The notes beneath the pieces were generated by a model, which saw nothing but the letters and a program-made list of their open reading frames with translations, searched no databases and was not told where the DNA came from. A DNA stretch of 64,000 bases, from the NCBI GenBank assembly GCA_001800905.1, contig MGWH01000001.1, positions 1 through 64,000 on the forward strand. The letters run 5' to 3'. The stretch comes from Flavobacteria bacterium GWA2_35_26. Lineage in GTDB: Bacteria > Bacteroidota > Bacteroidia > Flavobacteriales > Flavobacteriaceae. A program made the translations under genes and the position numbers. Below are positions 7,873-16,572 of the stretch, in pieces (the stretch's first letter is position 1; every line of letters begins with the position of its first letter).

Positions 7873-8826
7873 ATGAAAAAATATACAAATACAGGAAGTA
7901 AAGATACTCGTTCAGGTTTTGGAGCGGGAATGACTGAACTAGGACAAAAAAATGAAAATGTAGTAGCGCTTTGTGCGGACTTAATTGGTTCATTAAAATT
8001 TGACGATTTCAAAAAGAATCACCCAGAACGTTTTTTCCAAATCGGAATTGCAGAAGCCAACATGATTGGAATTGCAGCGGGATTAACCATTGGAGGTAAA
8101 ATTCCATTCACTGGTACTTTTGCCAGTTTCTCTACAGGACGTGTATACGATCAAATTCGTCAATCAGTTGCTTATTCTGATAAAAACGTAAAAATCTGTG
8201 CTTCTCACGCTGGATTAACTCTAGGTGAAGATGGAGCAACCCACCAAATCCTAGAAGATATCGGTTTAATGAAAATGTTGCCTGGAATGACCGTAATCAA
8301 CACTTGTGATTACAACCAAACCAAAGCGGCTACCATTGCATTGGCAGACCATCACGGACCAGCCTATTTGCGTTTTGGGCGTCCAGTTGTGCCTAACTTT
8401 ATGCCGGCTGACGAACCATTCGTAATTGGGAAAGCAATTCTTTTAAATGAAGGTACTGATGTTACTATTGTAGCAACAGGACACTTAGTTTGGGAAGCTT
8501 TAGTTGCTGCTGAAGCTTTAGAAGCAAAAGGTATCTCTGCTGAAGTAATCAACATTCACACCATTAAACCTTTAGACGAGGAAGCTATTTTAAAATCATT
8601 GGCCAAAACAAAATGTATCGTTACTGCTGAAGAACATAACATTTTAGGAGGTTTAGGTGAAAGCGTTTCTAGAGTATTGGCATTACATCATCCAGCTCCA
8701 CAGGAATTTGTAGCGGTAAACGATAGTTTTGGTGAATCAGGTACACCAGAACAATTAATGGAAAAATACAAGTTGAACAATCAAGCAATTGTTGCAGCTG
8801 CTGAAAAAGTGATTAAAAGAAAATAG
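7873..8826 (+). CDS. Transketolase, C-terminal (pyrimidine-binding) subunit
   Basis: A 317-residue protein holding the transketolase Pyr and C-terminal domains: FFQIGIAEANMIGIAAGL contains the catalytic Glu that activates TPP, SHAGLTLGEDGATHQ the substrate loop, and AEEHNILGGLGESV lies in the C-terminal domain. It completes the active site of the upstream subunit. The genes are separate by design, not by frameshift: each has its own start and stop with an intervening spacer. A strong terminator follows. Confidence 0.92.
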   Translation: MKKYTNTGSKDTRSGFGAGMTELGQKNENVVALCADLIGSLKFDDFKKNHPERFFQIGIAEANMIGIAAGLTIGGKIPFTGTFASFSTGRVYDQIRQSVAYSDKNVKICASHAGLTLGEDGATHQILEDIGLMKMLPGMTVINTCDYNQTKAATIALADHHGPAYLRFGRPVVPNFMPADEPFVIGKAILLNEGTDVTIVATGHLVWEALVAAEALEAKGISAEVINIHTIKPLDEEAILKSLAKTKCIVTAEEHNILGGLGESVSRVLALHHPAPQEFVAVNDSFGESGTPEQLMEKYKLNNQAIVAAAEKVIKRK

Positions 8827-8843
8827 TCTTTTAGTTATACCAT

Positions 8844-8877
8844 AAAAAATCCCGATTTCAATGAAATCGGGATTTTT
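8844..8877. terminator. Strong bidirectional terminator
   Basis: The stem AAATCCCGATTTC / GAAATCGGGATTT with a 3-base loop is flanked by A and T runs. It separates the transketolase operon from a convergent lipoprotein gene. Confidence 0.85.
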
Positions 8878-8892
8878 TATTTACTCTTATTT

Positions 8893-9906
8893 TTAGTGAC
8901 AGCTTTTATCTAAATGCTTTTTAATTCTAGCACTATTGGTAATATTACCACTACAATCCGGAATAGTTGCAAATGGAATGCTTAATCCACTTATTGGATC
9001 TTTAATTTCTAATTTAGTAGTAAAATTATCCCCATCATCATCTATATCAAGAAAGTTAGGTATACCATCAGCATCGGTATCATCAGAATTTGACGCTATC
9101 GATGTTGGATAATTTATAGTATTTCTAAAATCGTAAACATATCCATCTCCATTCAAATCTTCTAAATAAGATGGAATTCCGTCAGCATCTTGATCCAATC
9201 GCTGAATTTCATACAATTTAAAACTAAAAACCAAAGGGCTATAAGACGGAATTGAACCGCTACCAGAAGAAAAATAGGCTAGGCCTGACGGTAAAAACAT
9301 GACTCCAGCACCAAAACCAGAATAAGAAACTGTACCATCAGCATTAGATGTGTAGGTTCCTTTTTTGAACTGCGGAAAAATTTCAGACCAACCTACAATT
9401 GTATTCGTTAAACTAAAAAAACTTTGTGGGTTTTTGGACTCTTCGAATTGTGTTGCTGTCAATGTTGCAGCTGTTGTTGTTGTAGCAGCTACTTGGGTTA
9501 AATAATCACCTCTATAAGAAGCCAAGACACCATCAACATTAGTTGGTTTTTCTCCAGTACCTTCTCTCAATACTAAATAATATACTTTATAAGTTATATC
9601 GTGTAATTTAACCTCTCTGGATAGCAACTTAGGAAATGAAGTGCTATTTAAATACGACCAAACCGATGGTTGAGTTCCTCCAGCAGGTATTTTGGTAAAA
9701 GTAACATCTTGATCATCTGCAAAACCAGAATGGTTTATCACAGTAATGTAAGTAGTTTTAAGATATTCTTCAATGGTAGCAATATCTGTTGTGTATTGTA
9801 CAGAATATTCTCTAATTGTTTCTGCTTCAGTTGCATTATCTTTAGAACATGAAAATAAAGAAAGGGTTGTTATTAATAGAATAAAATAATACTTAAATTT
9901 GTTCAT
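8893..9906 (-). CDS. FKBP-like lipoprotein with calcium-binding type 3 repeats
   Basis: A 337-residue lipoprotein with lipobox LFSC (Cys about residue 20). The middle part looks like a diverged FKBP-type peptidyl-prolyl isomerase: YYLVLREGTGEKP, VLASYRGDYL, then VGWSEIFPQFKKGT and MFLPSGLAYFSSGSGSIP, ending in VFSFKLYEIQ. After it come Asp-rich thrombospondin-type-3-like units (DQDADGIPSYLEDLNGDG and DDTDADGIPNFLDIDDDGD), which normally bind calcium. It ends in a Cys-containing tail. It probably acts as an envelope folding factor or scaffold; catalytic competence is uncertain because the FKBP core is degenerate. Confidence 0.8.
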   Translation of the reverse strand: MNKFKYYFILLITTLSLFSCSKDNATEAETIREYSVQYTTDIATIEEYLKTTYITVINHSGFADDQDVTFTKIPAGGTQPSVWSYLNSTSFPKLLSREVKLHDITYKVYYLVLREGTGEKPTNVDGVLASYRGDYLTQVAATTTTAATLTATQFEESKNPQSFFSLTNTIVGWSEIFPQFKKGTYTSNADGTVSYSGFGAGVMFLPSGLAYFSSGSGSIPSYSPLVFSFKLYEIQRLDQDADGIPSYLEDLNGDGYVYDFRNTINYPTSIASNSDDTDADGIPNFLDIDDDGDNFTTKLEIKDPISGLSIPFATIPDCSGNITNSARIKKHLDKSCH

Positions 9907-9984
9907 TATGGTGAATTTTTAAGTGCGCAAGATACAATATTGATTTATTTTTGTAAACTATTTAACTTCGATTTTAGAAAATTT

Positions 9985-10380
9985 ATGCGAATAGACAAAT
10001 ATTTATGGTGTGTACGATATTACAAGACGAGAAACATGGTTACAGATGCTTGTAAAAAAAACCATGTGACCGTAAATGGACAAATCGCAAAGCCCTCTCG
10101 GGAAGTTTATCCAACCGATAAAATCACATTTAGAAAAGATCAAATTACACAAATTATTACGGTTTTAGATATTCCAGAAAGTCGTGTTGGAGCAAAATTA
10201 GTAGACATCTATCGCCGGAATGATACTCCTGATGAAGCCTTTGCACATTTAGAATTATTAAAATTATCCAAAGAACATTACCGAAAAACTGGAACTGGGC
10301 GTCCAACTAAAAAAGACCGAAGAGATATTGACGAATACGGTAATGAAATTCCAGAAGATTTTGAAGAAGACTTTTTGTAA
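9985..10380 (+). CDS. S4-domain RNA-binding protein (Hsp15-like)
   Basis: A 131-residue protein from ATG 9985. The N-terminal S4 domain (MRIDKYLWCVRYYKTRN...ACKKNHVTVNGQIAKPSREV) is that of Hsp15/HslR, which binds free 50S subunits carrying nascent chains. The C-terminal tail is charged, with TGTGRPTKKDRRD then an acidic end. The earlier in-frame start adds 15 residues absent from the family. TATTTTTG at 9946-9953 is a candidate -7 element. Confidence 0.85.
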   Translation: MRIDKYLWCVRYYKTRNMVTDACKKNHVTVNGQIAKPSREVYPTDKITFRKDQITQIITVLDIPESRVGAKLVDIYRRNDTPDEAFAHLELLKLSKEHYRKTGTGRPTKKDRRDIDEYGNEIPEDFEEDFL

Positions 10381-10444
10381 TAATTGAAACCTTAAGGATT
10401 AAAACGAACAAAAAAAGATTGTACCTTTCAAAAAAAAATAAACT

Positions 10445-10945
10445 ATGAGCCAAAATATCATCTTAACTCATCAAGAAATCGAGCATAAAATCAAACGTAT
10501 AGCGTATCAAATCTATGAGACATTTGTTGATGAAGAAGAAATTGTCATTGCAGGCATTGCTACAAACGGATTCATTTTTGCTCAAAAAATTGCAACTGCT
10601 TTACAAGAAATTGCAACTCTAAAAATTGCTTTGTGTGAAGTAACTGTAAATAAACAACATCCTGAAGCGCCAATTCAAACTTCAATATCCAAAGAAGAAT
10701 ACGCTAACAAAGGATTAATTGTAGTTGATGATGTTCTAAATTCAGGCACAACCTTAATTTATGCGGTAAGACATTTTTTGGATGTTCCATTAACCAAATT
10801 CAAAACAGCTGTTTTAGTAGATCGCAATCACAAAAAATATCCAGTTAAAGCTGATTTTAAAGGCATCTCGTTATCTACTTCATTACTGGAACACGTTCGT
10901 GTTGTTTTTGATGAAAACGGACAAAATACAGCTTATTTAAGCTAA
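10445..10945 (+). CDS. Phosphoribosyltransferase (PyrR-like fold)
   Basis: A 166-residue type I PRTase with the PRPP-binding signature VVDDVLNSGTTL and the hood-like VDRNHKKYPVKADFKG. It resembles PyrR-type uracil phosphoribosyltransferase/regulators, but I cannot tell an enzymatic from a regulatory role. It converges on the shikimate kinase gene, overlapping by 9 bases at the 3' ends. In flavobacteria these two genes are often neighbours. Confidence 0.82.
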   Translation: MSQNIILTHQEIEHKIKRIAYQIYETFVDEEEIVIAGIATNGFIFAQKIATALQEIATLKIALCEVTVNKQHPEAPIQTSISKEEYANKGLIVVDDVLNSGTTLIYAVRHFLDVPLTKFKTAVLVDRNHKKYPVKADFKGISLSTSLLEHVRVVFDENGQNTAYLS

Positions 10946-11455
10946 TATTGACATTATATCTGTAACTGTTTCATCGATTGATTTACCATCTACAGCTACT
11001 TTGTATTCAGCCTGATTATAGTAATAACTGCGATCAAACAAATGTTTGGCGATAAACTCTTGCAATTCAGATTCTGATTTATTAGCTACTATGGGACGTT
11101 TGCTTTTATTGTGAGATAATCTATTAAACAATGTTTCAACTGATGCTTTCAAATAAATAGAAGTAATTCCCTCACCTTTTAACAATTCATGATTATTGGC
11201 ATAACAAGGTGTACCCCCACCTAAACCAATGATTTGATTTTCGGATGTAGCGAGCAATTCGACAAAAACATCGTGTTCTAATTTTCTAAAATAGACTTCT
11301 CCAAAAGTTTCGAAAATTTGGTTAATTGTCATTCTTGCTTTAACTTCAATACTTTTATCTAAATCGACAAATGGAAGGTGTAGTAAACCTGAGAGTTTTT
11401 CGGCTATTGTTGATTTGCCACACCCCATATATCCTAATAATATAATTTTTTTCAT
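10937..11455 (-). CDS. aroK: Shikimate kinase
   Basis: A 172-residue P-loop kinase that phosphorylates shikimate at O3 in chorismate synthesis. The Walker A is LGYMGCGKST (residues 7-16). The shikimate-binding DLDKSIE, R in YFRKLEHDVF, and the GGGTP loop are present, as is the lid segment KSKRPIV. The 3' end overlaps the convergent phosphoribosyltransferase gene. Another shikimate pathway gene, aroQ, lies near 60 kb, so the pathway is scattered. Confidence 0.92.
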   Translation of the reverse strand: MKKIILLGYMGCGKSTIAEKLSGLLHLPFVDLDKSIEVKARMTINQIFETFGEVYFRKLEHDVFVELLATSENQIIGLGGGTPCYANNHELLKGEGITSIYLKASVETLFNRLSHNKSKRPIVANKSESELQEFIAKHLFDRSYYYNQAEYKVAVDGKSIDETVTDIMSILA

Positions 11456-11527
11456 TGGAATAAAACCTTACAGATTAAGGCGTTAAGGACTTTTGTTTAA
11501 AAAAGACAAATTTATAATAAAATAGCT

Positions 11528-11558
11528 TTGAAATATCAAAAATAAGGCCTTATATTTG
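11528..11558 (+). promoter_or_regulatory. tRNA cluster promoter
   Basis: TTG (11528-11530) and TATATTTG (11551-11558) with a 20-base spacer, about 25 bases before the first tRNA. It is the best consensus promoter in the window. Confidence 0.7.
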
Positions 11559-11582
11559 CACCCGCATTCAAGAAATGATAAT

Positions 11583-11655
11583 GACTCGATAGCTCAGTTG
11601 GTAGAGCACATCACTTTTAATGATGGGGTCCTGGGTTCGAGCCCCAGTCGGGTCA
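11583..11655 (+). tRNA. tRNA-Lys (UUU)
   Basis: A 73-nt cloverleaf: acceptor GACTCGA / TCGGGTC, D arm GCTC-GAGC, anticodon stem CATCA / TGATG with loop CTTTTAA (anticodon TTT), and T arm CTGGG-TTCGAGC-CCCAG. CCA is not encoded. Confidence 0.97.
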
Positions 11656-11690
11656 CAAAATTATTAATACATTTCATTTCTTGAGTCATT

Positions 11691-11763
11691 GACTCGATAG
11701 CTCAGTTGGTAGAGCACATCACTTTTAATGATGGGGTCCTGGGTTCGAGCCCCAGTCGGGTCA
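11691..11763 (+). tRNA. tRNA-Lys (UUU), second identical copy
   Basis: Identical in all 73 positions to the copy 35 bases upstream, with the same acceptor, anticodon and T arms. It belongs to the same transcript and looks like a tandem duplication. Confidence 0.97.
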
Positions 11764-11804
11764 CAAAAGGTTGTTCGTTTTTCGAATGACCTTTTCTTTT
11801 TTAA

Positions 11805-11887
11805 GGCCATGTGGAGAAACGGTAGACTCGCCATCTTGAGGGGGTGGTGCTCGCAAGGGCGTGAGGGTTCAAATCCCTCCATGGTCA
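11805..11887 (+). tRNA. tRNA-Leu (GAG)
   Basis: An 83-nt class II tRNA: acceptor GGCCATG / CATGGTC, anticodon stem CCATC / GGTGG with loop TTGAGGG (anticodon GAG), a long variable arm (TGCTCGCAAGGGCGT) as in tRNA-Leu, and T arm GAGGG-TTCAAAT-CCCTC. CCA is not encoded. Confidence 0.95.
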
Positions 11888-11890
11888 CGA

Positions 11891-11950
11891 GTAAAAAATC
11901 CTAAAAAAATAATCAAGCTTGCTTGAAATTATTCTTTTAGGATTTCTTTT
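11891..11950 (+). terminator. Long hairpin ending the tRNA operon
   Basis: A long, slightly imperfect stem pairs AAATCCTAAAA...AAGC with GCTT...TTTTAGGATTT and runs into TCTTTTTT. It directly follows the last tRNA. Confidence 0.7.
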
Positions 11951-11994
11951 TTCAACGCAAAGCTTTGAGGGAAAGACGAAGTCAATCCCTTTAG

Positions 11995-12036
11995 CTGAAA
12001 TAAAAAAACACCAATATTGGTGTTTTTTTATTTCAG
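11995..12036. terminator. Perfect 42-bp palindrome, probable bidirectional terminator
   Basis: Both 21-base arms are exact reverse complements with no loop spacer. The arm begins CTGAAATAAAAAAACACC and the centre is CAATATTG. It sits 20 bases beyond the end of the convergent DUF4252 gene and gives T runs on both strands. Confidence 0.65.
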
Positions 12037-12056
12037 AAAATCTCAATACAAAATAA

Positions 12057-12578
12057 TTAATTCTTACCCACTTTTCTTAACTCGGCACTTCCTGGAATTT
12101 TCATTTTATCAGTTAGAGCTGGTACTTCATTCAAATCAAAATTACCTGTAATAGACATCAAAACTGTATCATCTGTCTTACTTCCCTCAACAAATAGCAA
12201 CAACTCTTTTAATTGGGTTTCGCTCACGCCTTGTTTACCAAGAATTCTTACCCTTTTTCCTCCTTCTATTGTGGATAACAACTCTTCTAAACCTGCGGTT
12301 TTAGCATATTTTTCAGCAGTCAAACGCATTTGTAAAGAGATGCGTTCGTTTTGAGTACGGTATACTTTAAGATAATCAATTTTCTTAATTAAACTCATGT
12401 ATTGTAGAGTTTCTTTATCCGAAGTATCTAACTTAACTTTACTCATCAAATCAAACATTTTCTTGTTGATAATGACCGCGTCAACACCCGATATACCTTC
12501 GAATTGATCAAAAACAGATTGCCCAAAAAATGAATTGGAAACCAGTATAAATAATAATGCAATTAATTTATTTCTCAT
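12057..12578 (-). CDS. DUF4252 secreted protein
   Basis: A 173-residue protein with a cleavable signal peptide ending near FFGQS. The mature part shows the DUF4252 pattern: alternating helices and strands with VFDQFEGISGVDAVIINKKMF, then LKELLLFVEG and VLMSITGNFDLNEV. The family is exclusive to Bacteroidota, is found in the periplasm and has no known function; some members lie beside sigma-factor genes. This one stands alone. Confidence 0.82.
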   Translation of the reverse strand: MRNKLIALLFILVSNSFFGQSVFDQFEGISGVDAVIINKKMFDLMSKVKLDTSDKETLQYMSLIKKIDYLKVYRTQNERISLQMRLTAEKYAKTAGLEELLSTIEGGKRVRILGKQGVSETQLKELLLFVEGSKTDDTVLMSITGNFDLNEVPALTDKMKIPGSAELRKVGKN

Positions 12579-12716
12579 AGTATTTTAAAATAGTATTTGT
12601 AGTGTTAAATGTATTAAATAATAATTAATGGCATTCTAAGTGAACGCTACTATTTTATAAAATTATAATATAAAGTTTGTATTTTTACTTCTTTAAATAA
12701 AATCTAATCTCGAATT

Positions 12717-14177
12717 ATGAAAAAATATATTTCTGTTCTTACGATTGCAATACTACTTCTTTCAACTTTACAAGCTTGTCAAAAAGACCAAGACGATATC
12801 ATCCAACCTAATTCTGAAAATCTAGAAGTGCAGAATTTTATTTGGAAAGGATTGAATCAATACTATTTATGGCAAACTGATGTGCCTAACCTAGCCGACA
12901 ATCGTTTTGCAAATCAAACGGCAAAAGATGCCTTTTTAATTAATTACAAAGTTCCTGAAGAGTTATTTGATGCATTAAGAGTGGGCCCAACTATTGACCG
13001 ATTCAGTTGGATGGTAGATGATTATGTTACCCTAGAACAATCGCTTCAAGGAACTTCAAAAAATAACGGTGTTGATTTTGGCTTAAGTTATAAACCCAAC
13101 AGTACAACCGAAGTATTTGGTTATGTACGTTACATTATTCCAGGTTCGGATGCTGCGAATAAAGATATTCGTCGTGGAGACATTTTTACCGCTGTCAATG
13201 GTACTCAATTAACAGTAAGTAATTACGAAAGTTTATTATTTGGAACCAATGACAATTATACATTAAATATGGCGGATTATGTTGGCTCAACTATAAGTTC
13301 AAATGGTAAAACAGTTGCTTTAACAAAAACTACGCTAACCGAAAACCCGATTTTGGTCAAAAAAGTAATTACAATTGGGGCAAAAAAAATTGGGTATTTG
13401 ATGTATAATGGTTTCTATGCTGATTTTGATTTACAATTAAATACTGCTTTTGGGGATTTTAAGACACAGGGAATTACCGATTTAGTTTTGGATTTACGTT
13501 ATAACAGTGGCGGTTCTGTAAGAACTGCTACTTATTTGGCAAGTATGATTACAGGGCAGCATACAGGAAAAGTTTTTGCAAAACAACAATGGAACTCAAA
13601 AATTAATGCCTATTTCGAAAGAGAAGATCCTAACGGTTTGCGCAACTTCTTTACTGATAAGATTGGGTCTACTCCTATTAACAGTGTAAACATGTCCAAA
13701 GTATATATTTTGACAACAAAAAGCAGCGCATCGGCTAGCGAACTTATTATCAATGGCTTAAAACCTCATGTAAATGTGGTTCAGATTGGCGATGTTACTA
13801 CTGGTAAAAATGTAGGTTCGGTTACTTTGTATGACTCTCCTGATTTGGGTCCCAACAATAAAAATCCAAAACATAAATATGCAATGCAACCGATCGTTTT
13901 GAAAATTGTAAACTCAGAAGGTTTTGGAGATTACTTCAATGGTTTAACCCCTACACATGAATTAAAAGAAACCATCAGTACATTCGGAGTTCTTGGAAAT
14001 GAAAATGAACCTTTATTAAAATTAGCTATCGCCAAGATTACTGGAACTGGGAAAATGACAACACAAAGCACCGGAAAACAATTCGAGTTTTTTAAAGATT
14101 CAAAATCCATGAATCCATTTGGCAATCAAATGTATTTAGAAAAGGCTCCCGATGGAATTCAAAAAGCATTCAACTAA
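12717..14177 (+). CDS. S41-family (C-terminal processing-like) serine protease, lipoprotein
   Basis: A 486-residue protein. The lipoprotein signal peptide ends in LQAC (Cys 21). An N-terminal helical domain (about 35-110) is followed by a PDZ-like domain (about 115-205, with RRGDIFTAVNGTQL) and an S41 catalytic domain (about 220-430) with LDLRYNSGGSV, KSSASASE (nucleophile S339) and GKNVGS (general base K364). The spacing of the Ser-Lys dyad equals that of Prc/CtpA. The enzyme should degrade or process envelope proteins from the outer-membrane inner leaflet. It is a single-gene unit with its own terminator. Confidence 0.88.
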   Translation: MKKYISVLTIAILLLSTLQACQKDQDDIIQPNSENLEVQNFIWKGLNQYYLWQTDVPNLADNRFANQTAKDAFLINYKVPEELFDALRVGPTIDRFSWMVDDYVTLEQSLQGTSKNNGVDFGLSYKPNSTTEVFGYVRYIIPGSDAANKDIRRGDIFTAVNGTQLTVSNYESLLFGTNDNYTLNMADYVGSTISSNGKTVALTKTTLTENPILVKKVITIGAKKIGYLMYNGFYADFDLQLNTAFGDFKTQGITDLVLDLRYNSGGSVRTATYLASMITGQHTGKVFAKQQWNSKINAYFEREDPNGLRNFFTDKIGSTPINSVNMSKVYILTTKSSASASELIINGLKPHVNVVQIGDVTTGKNVGSVTLYDSPDLGPNNKNPKHKYAMQPIVLKIVNSEGFGDYFNGLTPTHELKETISTFGVLGNENEPLLKLAIAKITGTGKMTTQSTGKQFEFFKDSKSMNPFGNQMYLEKAPDGIQKAFN

Positions 14178-14190
14178 ATAATTATTCATA

Positions 14191-14224
14191 AAAAAGGCTT
14201 TCTACAATAGAAAGCCTTTTTTTT
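14191..14224. terminator. Bidirectional terminator
   Basis: The stem AAAAGGCTTTCTA...TAGAAAGCCTTTT is flanked by A and T runs. It lies between the S41 protease gene and the convergent btuB gene. Confidence 0.85.
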
Positions 14225-14239
14225 AGGAGCTCATTGGGT

Positions 14240-16195
14240 TTACCAATTATAATTTACACCCAATTTGAAGTTGCGTCCCAAAGCACTATAGCCTACATTC
14301 TCTACAAAATCAACATTAAATATATTTTGTACCGAAGCAAAAACAGACAACTTGTTTTTTCTAATTTCGTATCGAGCCAAAGTATTTAGCAGTTGATACG
14401 ATCCTAATTTTACTTGGCTAGTAGCATAAGTATTTCCGTCAAAAAAAGCATCTTTTCTAGCGTCAATGTATTGGTAATTGATATTCCAAAAAAAGCGGTC
14501 TGCCACTTTATAATCTAACGAAGAATTGAATTTATGTTTTGGGATTAATCGGTCCAACGCTTCGTCAACTTGAGTAAAAGTATAATTGGAATTCCATTTT
14601 ACTTTGTCATTCAAGACAAATTGAATTTCTGTTTCAAACCCTTTGGCTCTATTTAAGCCATCAATATTAATATAATTAGAAGCATAGGTGGTTGGATTGA
14701 AATAAAATCCAATGAAATTGGTTTGTTCTCGGTAGAAGCCAATCACATTCCATCGTATTTTTTTATTAGCTAATTGCGTTTCAAAACCTACCTCAGCAGT
14801 ACTGTTTTTTTCTGGAGTCAAGCCAGAATTACCATAAGGTGAATACAATTGATACAAACTTGGAGTAACAAAAGCCGTACTATACGAGCTTACGATTTTG
14901 AATGGAAGCGTTTGGAAATCAAACGACGGATTGATATTATAGACTAATTGATTCCCATACGCACTATGACTATTCCATCGTACACCTGCGTTCAAATTAA
15001 ATCCCGCTTTAGAAGTAAACACTCCTGTTAAATACGGATCAATCATATTAAATTTGGTGCTTTCTTTGGCAATGTCCCCATAGGGAGTTATACTATTGGC
15101 ATCATGAAACTGGTATTGTAAACCCGAAACCAAATAAAATGAATCAACAAGTTGGTATTTATTAAATCCATCTATATTCACGCTTCTCGATTCGTATTGT
15201 GCAAAACCAACCGAATTCGAATACGTATCCAACTCATCATAAGATCGAACGAGTTTATTAAAACTTGAATTTAAAACGAATTCCCCTTTATCGTATTTGA
15301 ATTTAGGAGAAAAGCCAAAACGAAATTGTTTCGAACTTGTTTTGTTTAAATTGGTATCGCTAGTTCCAGTATTATCAAAACCTCCATCATAATCATTTTT
15401 AATTTGATCGTAATTCCCGAAAAAATCTAAAGTCATTTTATCCGACACAGAATAACCCACTTTGGCCATATAATTCAATCGTGAAAAAGGATCTTCTTCG
15501 TAGTTGACATTTAGATTTGGTGCCGCAATTTGAGAAATTCCTTTAGTTTCTGTACTGTTCAAAGCAGCAAAATAACTTAGTTTAGTGGTTCTTCCATTTA
15601 CAGAAAACCCTTGATTAAAATCGGATGCTTTTAGATTTTGATGAGTGGCAGTGGCATTAGAACCCACATTAAAATAGCCGCTTCCTGCTATTGTTGCTTT
15701 ACCAGATTTTTTCAGTTTTATATTGATCACTCCTGTTGCAGCGCCTGATCCGTACAAAGTACTCGCGGCGCCTTTCATAATTTCTATACTTTCCACTTGG
15801 TCTGCTGGAAGTAATCGTAAATCGTATTCCATACTAATTCCGGAAGCATCGTTAGCTGGAATTCCGTCAATCAAGATGAGAACTTGACTGTTTTTACCTC
15901 CTCGAATATAATAACCTAAGTTTTTACCTGCAGCACTTTGACTGCCATTGATTTCAACCCCTGCCACGGTATTCAAAATAGCCGCAATACTTTGACCGGG
16001 TTTGTTCCTTAAATCTTCAGCAGTAATTTTTGCAATTACTTTTCCTGATTTTTCTTTTGCCAAAGCAAATTTAGAATCCGATACTACAACTTCTTTTAGC
16101 TCCCGTTGAGAAGCTACTGTTTCTTTTTCTTGCGCAAAAACACAAGCAGATACTAGAGCAAACAATGCGCTAATACGAACCTTTTTATTGTTCAT
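14240..16195 (-). CDS. btuB: TonB-dependent cobalamin receptor
   Basis: A 651-residue outer-membrane receptor. A signal peptide ends near CVFAQ. The plug domain (about 35-165) includes KVIAKITAEDL, YYIRGGKNSQVLILIDGIP and the plug end IEIMKGAASTLYGSGAATGVINI. The 22-strand barrel ends in an aromatic residue (LGVNYNW). A TonB-box-like ELKEVVVSDS precedes the plug. Cobalamin is assigned from the plug type, the riboswitch in its leader and the btuFCD genes next door. It imports corrinoids into the periplasm using TonB energy. Confidence 0.9.
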   Translation of the reverse strand: MNNKKVRISALFALVSACVFAQEKETVASQRELKEVVVSDSKFALAKEKSGKVIAKITAEDLRNKPGQSIAAILNTVAGVEINGSQSAAGKNLGYYIRGGKNSQVLILIDGIPANDASGISMEYDLRLLPADQVESIEIMKGAASTLYGSGAATGVINIKLKKSGKATIAGSGYFNVGSNATATHQNLKASDFNQGFSVNGRTTKLSYFAALNSTETKGISQIAAPNLNVNYEEDPFSRLNYMAKVGYSVSDKMTLDFFGNYDQIKNDYDGGFDNTGTSDTNLNKTSSKQFRFGFSPKFKYDKGEFVLNSSFNKLVRSYDELDTYSNSVGFAQYESRSVNIDGFNKYQLVDSFYLVSGLQYQFHDANSITPYGDIAKESTKFNMIDPYLTGVFTSKAGFNLNAGVRWNSHSAYGNQLVYNINPSFDFQTLPFKIVSSYSTAFVTPSLYQLYSPYGNSGLTPEKNSTAEVGFETQLANKKIRWNVIGFYREQTNFIGFYFNPTTYASNYINIDGLNRAKGFETEIQFVLNDKVKWNSNYTFTQVDEALDRLIPKHKFNSSLDYKVADRFFWNINYQYIDARKDAFFDGNTYATSQVKLGSYQLLNTLARYEIRKNKLSVFASVQNIFNVDFVENVGYSALGRNFKLGVNYNW

Positions 16196-16304
16196 TTAAT
16201 TCAACATTTTGCAACAGCAGAACTGTTACTTTACTAATAAATAGGGAGAAAAGTATAGAATTACCCATACCCAAACCTTTTTTCCCGAAAGTTTGATACT
16301 CGAT

Positions 16305-16480
16305 GTAATAGGCAGGTCTCCTGGCTTGCGTCTTGTTGTTTACCTTCTCATTCGCCAAGCGAACAATGGTTTTGCAGATAACAACAAGCTTGGTAGCATA
16401 CAGTTGCGGGTACAGCTCAGGTATTTCACCTGATTCCCTTTTAATGCTATTTTGAAAATCAAAAAAGCAACCTCAATACG
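16305..16480 (-). promoter_or_regulatory. Cobalamin riboswitch
   Basis: Read on the minus strand, the leader contains the B12 box AGCCAGGAGACCTGCCT at its 3' part (about 16310-16327), and upstream the conserved AGGGAATCAGGTG with GCTGTACCCGCAACTGTA. This order is diagnostic of the cobalamin riboswitch class. It ends about 110 bases before the btuB ATG. Binding of adenosylcobalamin should shut down btuB expression. The rightward btuF gene lies outside its transcript. Confidence 0.92.
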
Positions 16481-16486
16481 CGAACA

Positions 16487-16494
16487 AAGATAAG
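16487..16494 (-). promoter_or_regulatory. -7 element of the btuB riboswitch transcript
   Basis: TATCTTTG on the minus strand matches TAnnTTTG and would start transcription at about 16480, right at the riboswitch 5' end. No clear -33 TTG is seen. Confidence 0.5.
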
Positions 16495-16520
16495 GCTAAG
16501 TTTGGGATAAAAAATTAAAT

Positions 16521-16552
16521 TTGAATTTTAAAACCGTTTACACCTACCTTTG
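16521..16552 (+). promoter_or_regulatory. Promoter of btuFCD
   Basis: TTG (16521-16523) and TACCTTTG (16545-16552) with a 21-base spacer. The start falls about 15 bases before the btuF ATG, leaving no room for a riboswitch. Confidence 0.55.
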
Positions 16553-16572
16553 CAATTCTTGTAATCAAAGCG

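Noticed and set aside
7008..8826. Transketolase split into two frames as a frameshift
   Set aside because: Separate start and stop codons with a 16-base spacer; the two-subunit form is normal in this phylum.
11664..11888. Leftward open frame of 74 codons across the tRNA cluster (contains GARTQDPIIKS)
   Set aside because: It is the reverse complement of tRNA-Lys and tRNA-Leu; this peptide is a well-known false gene call over tRNAs.
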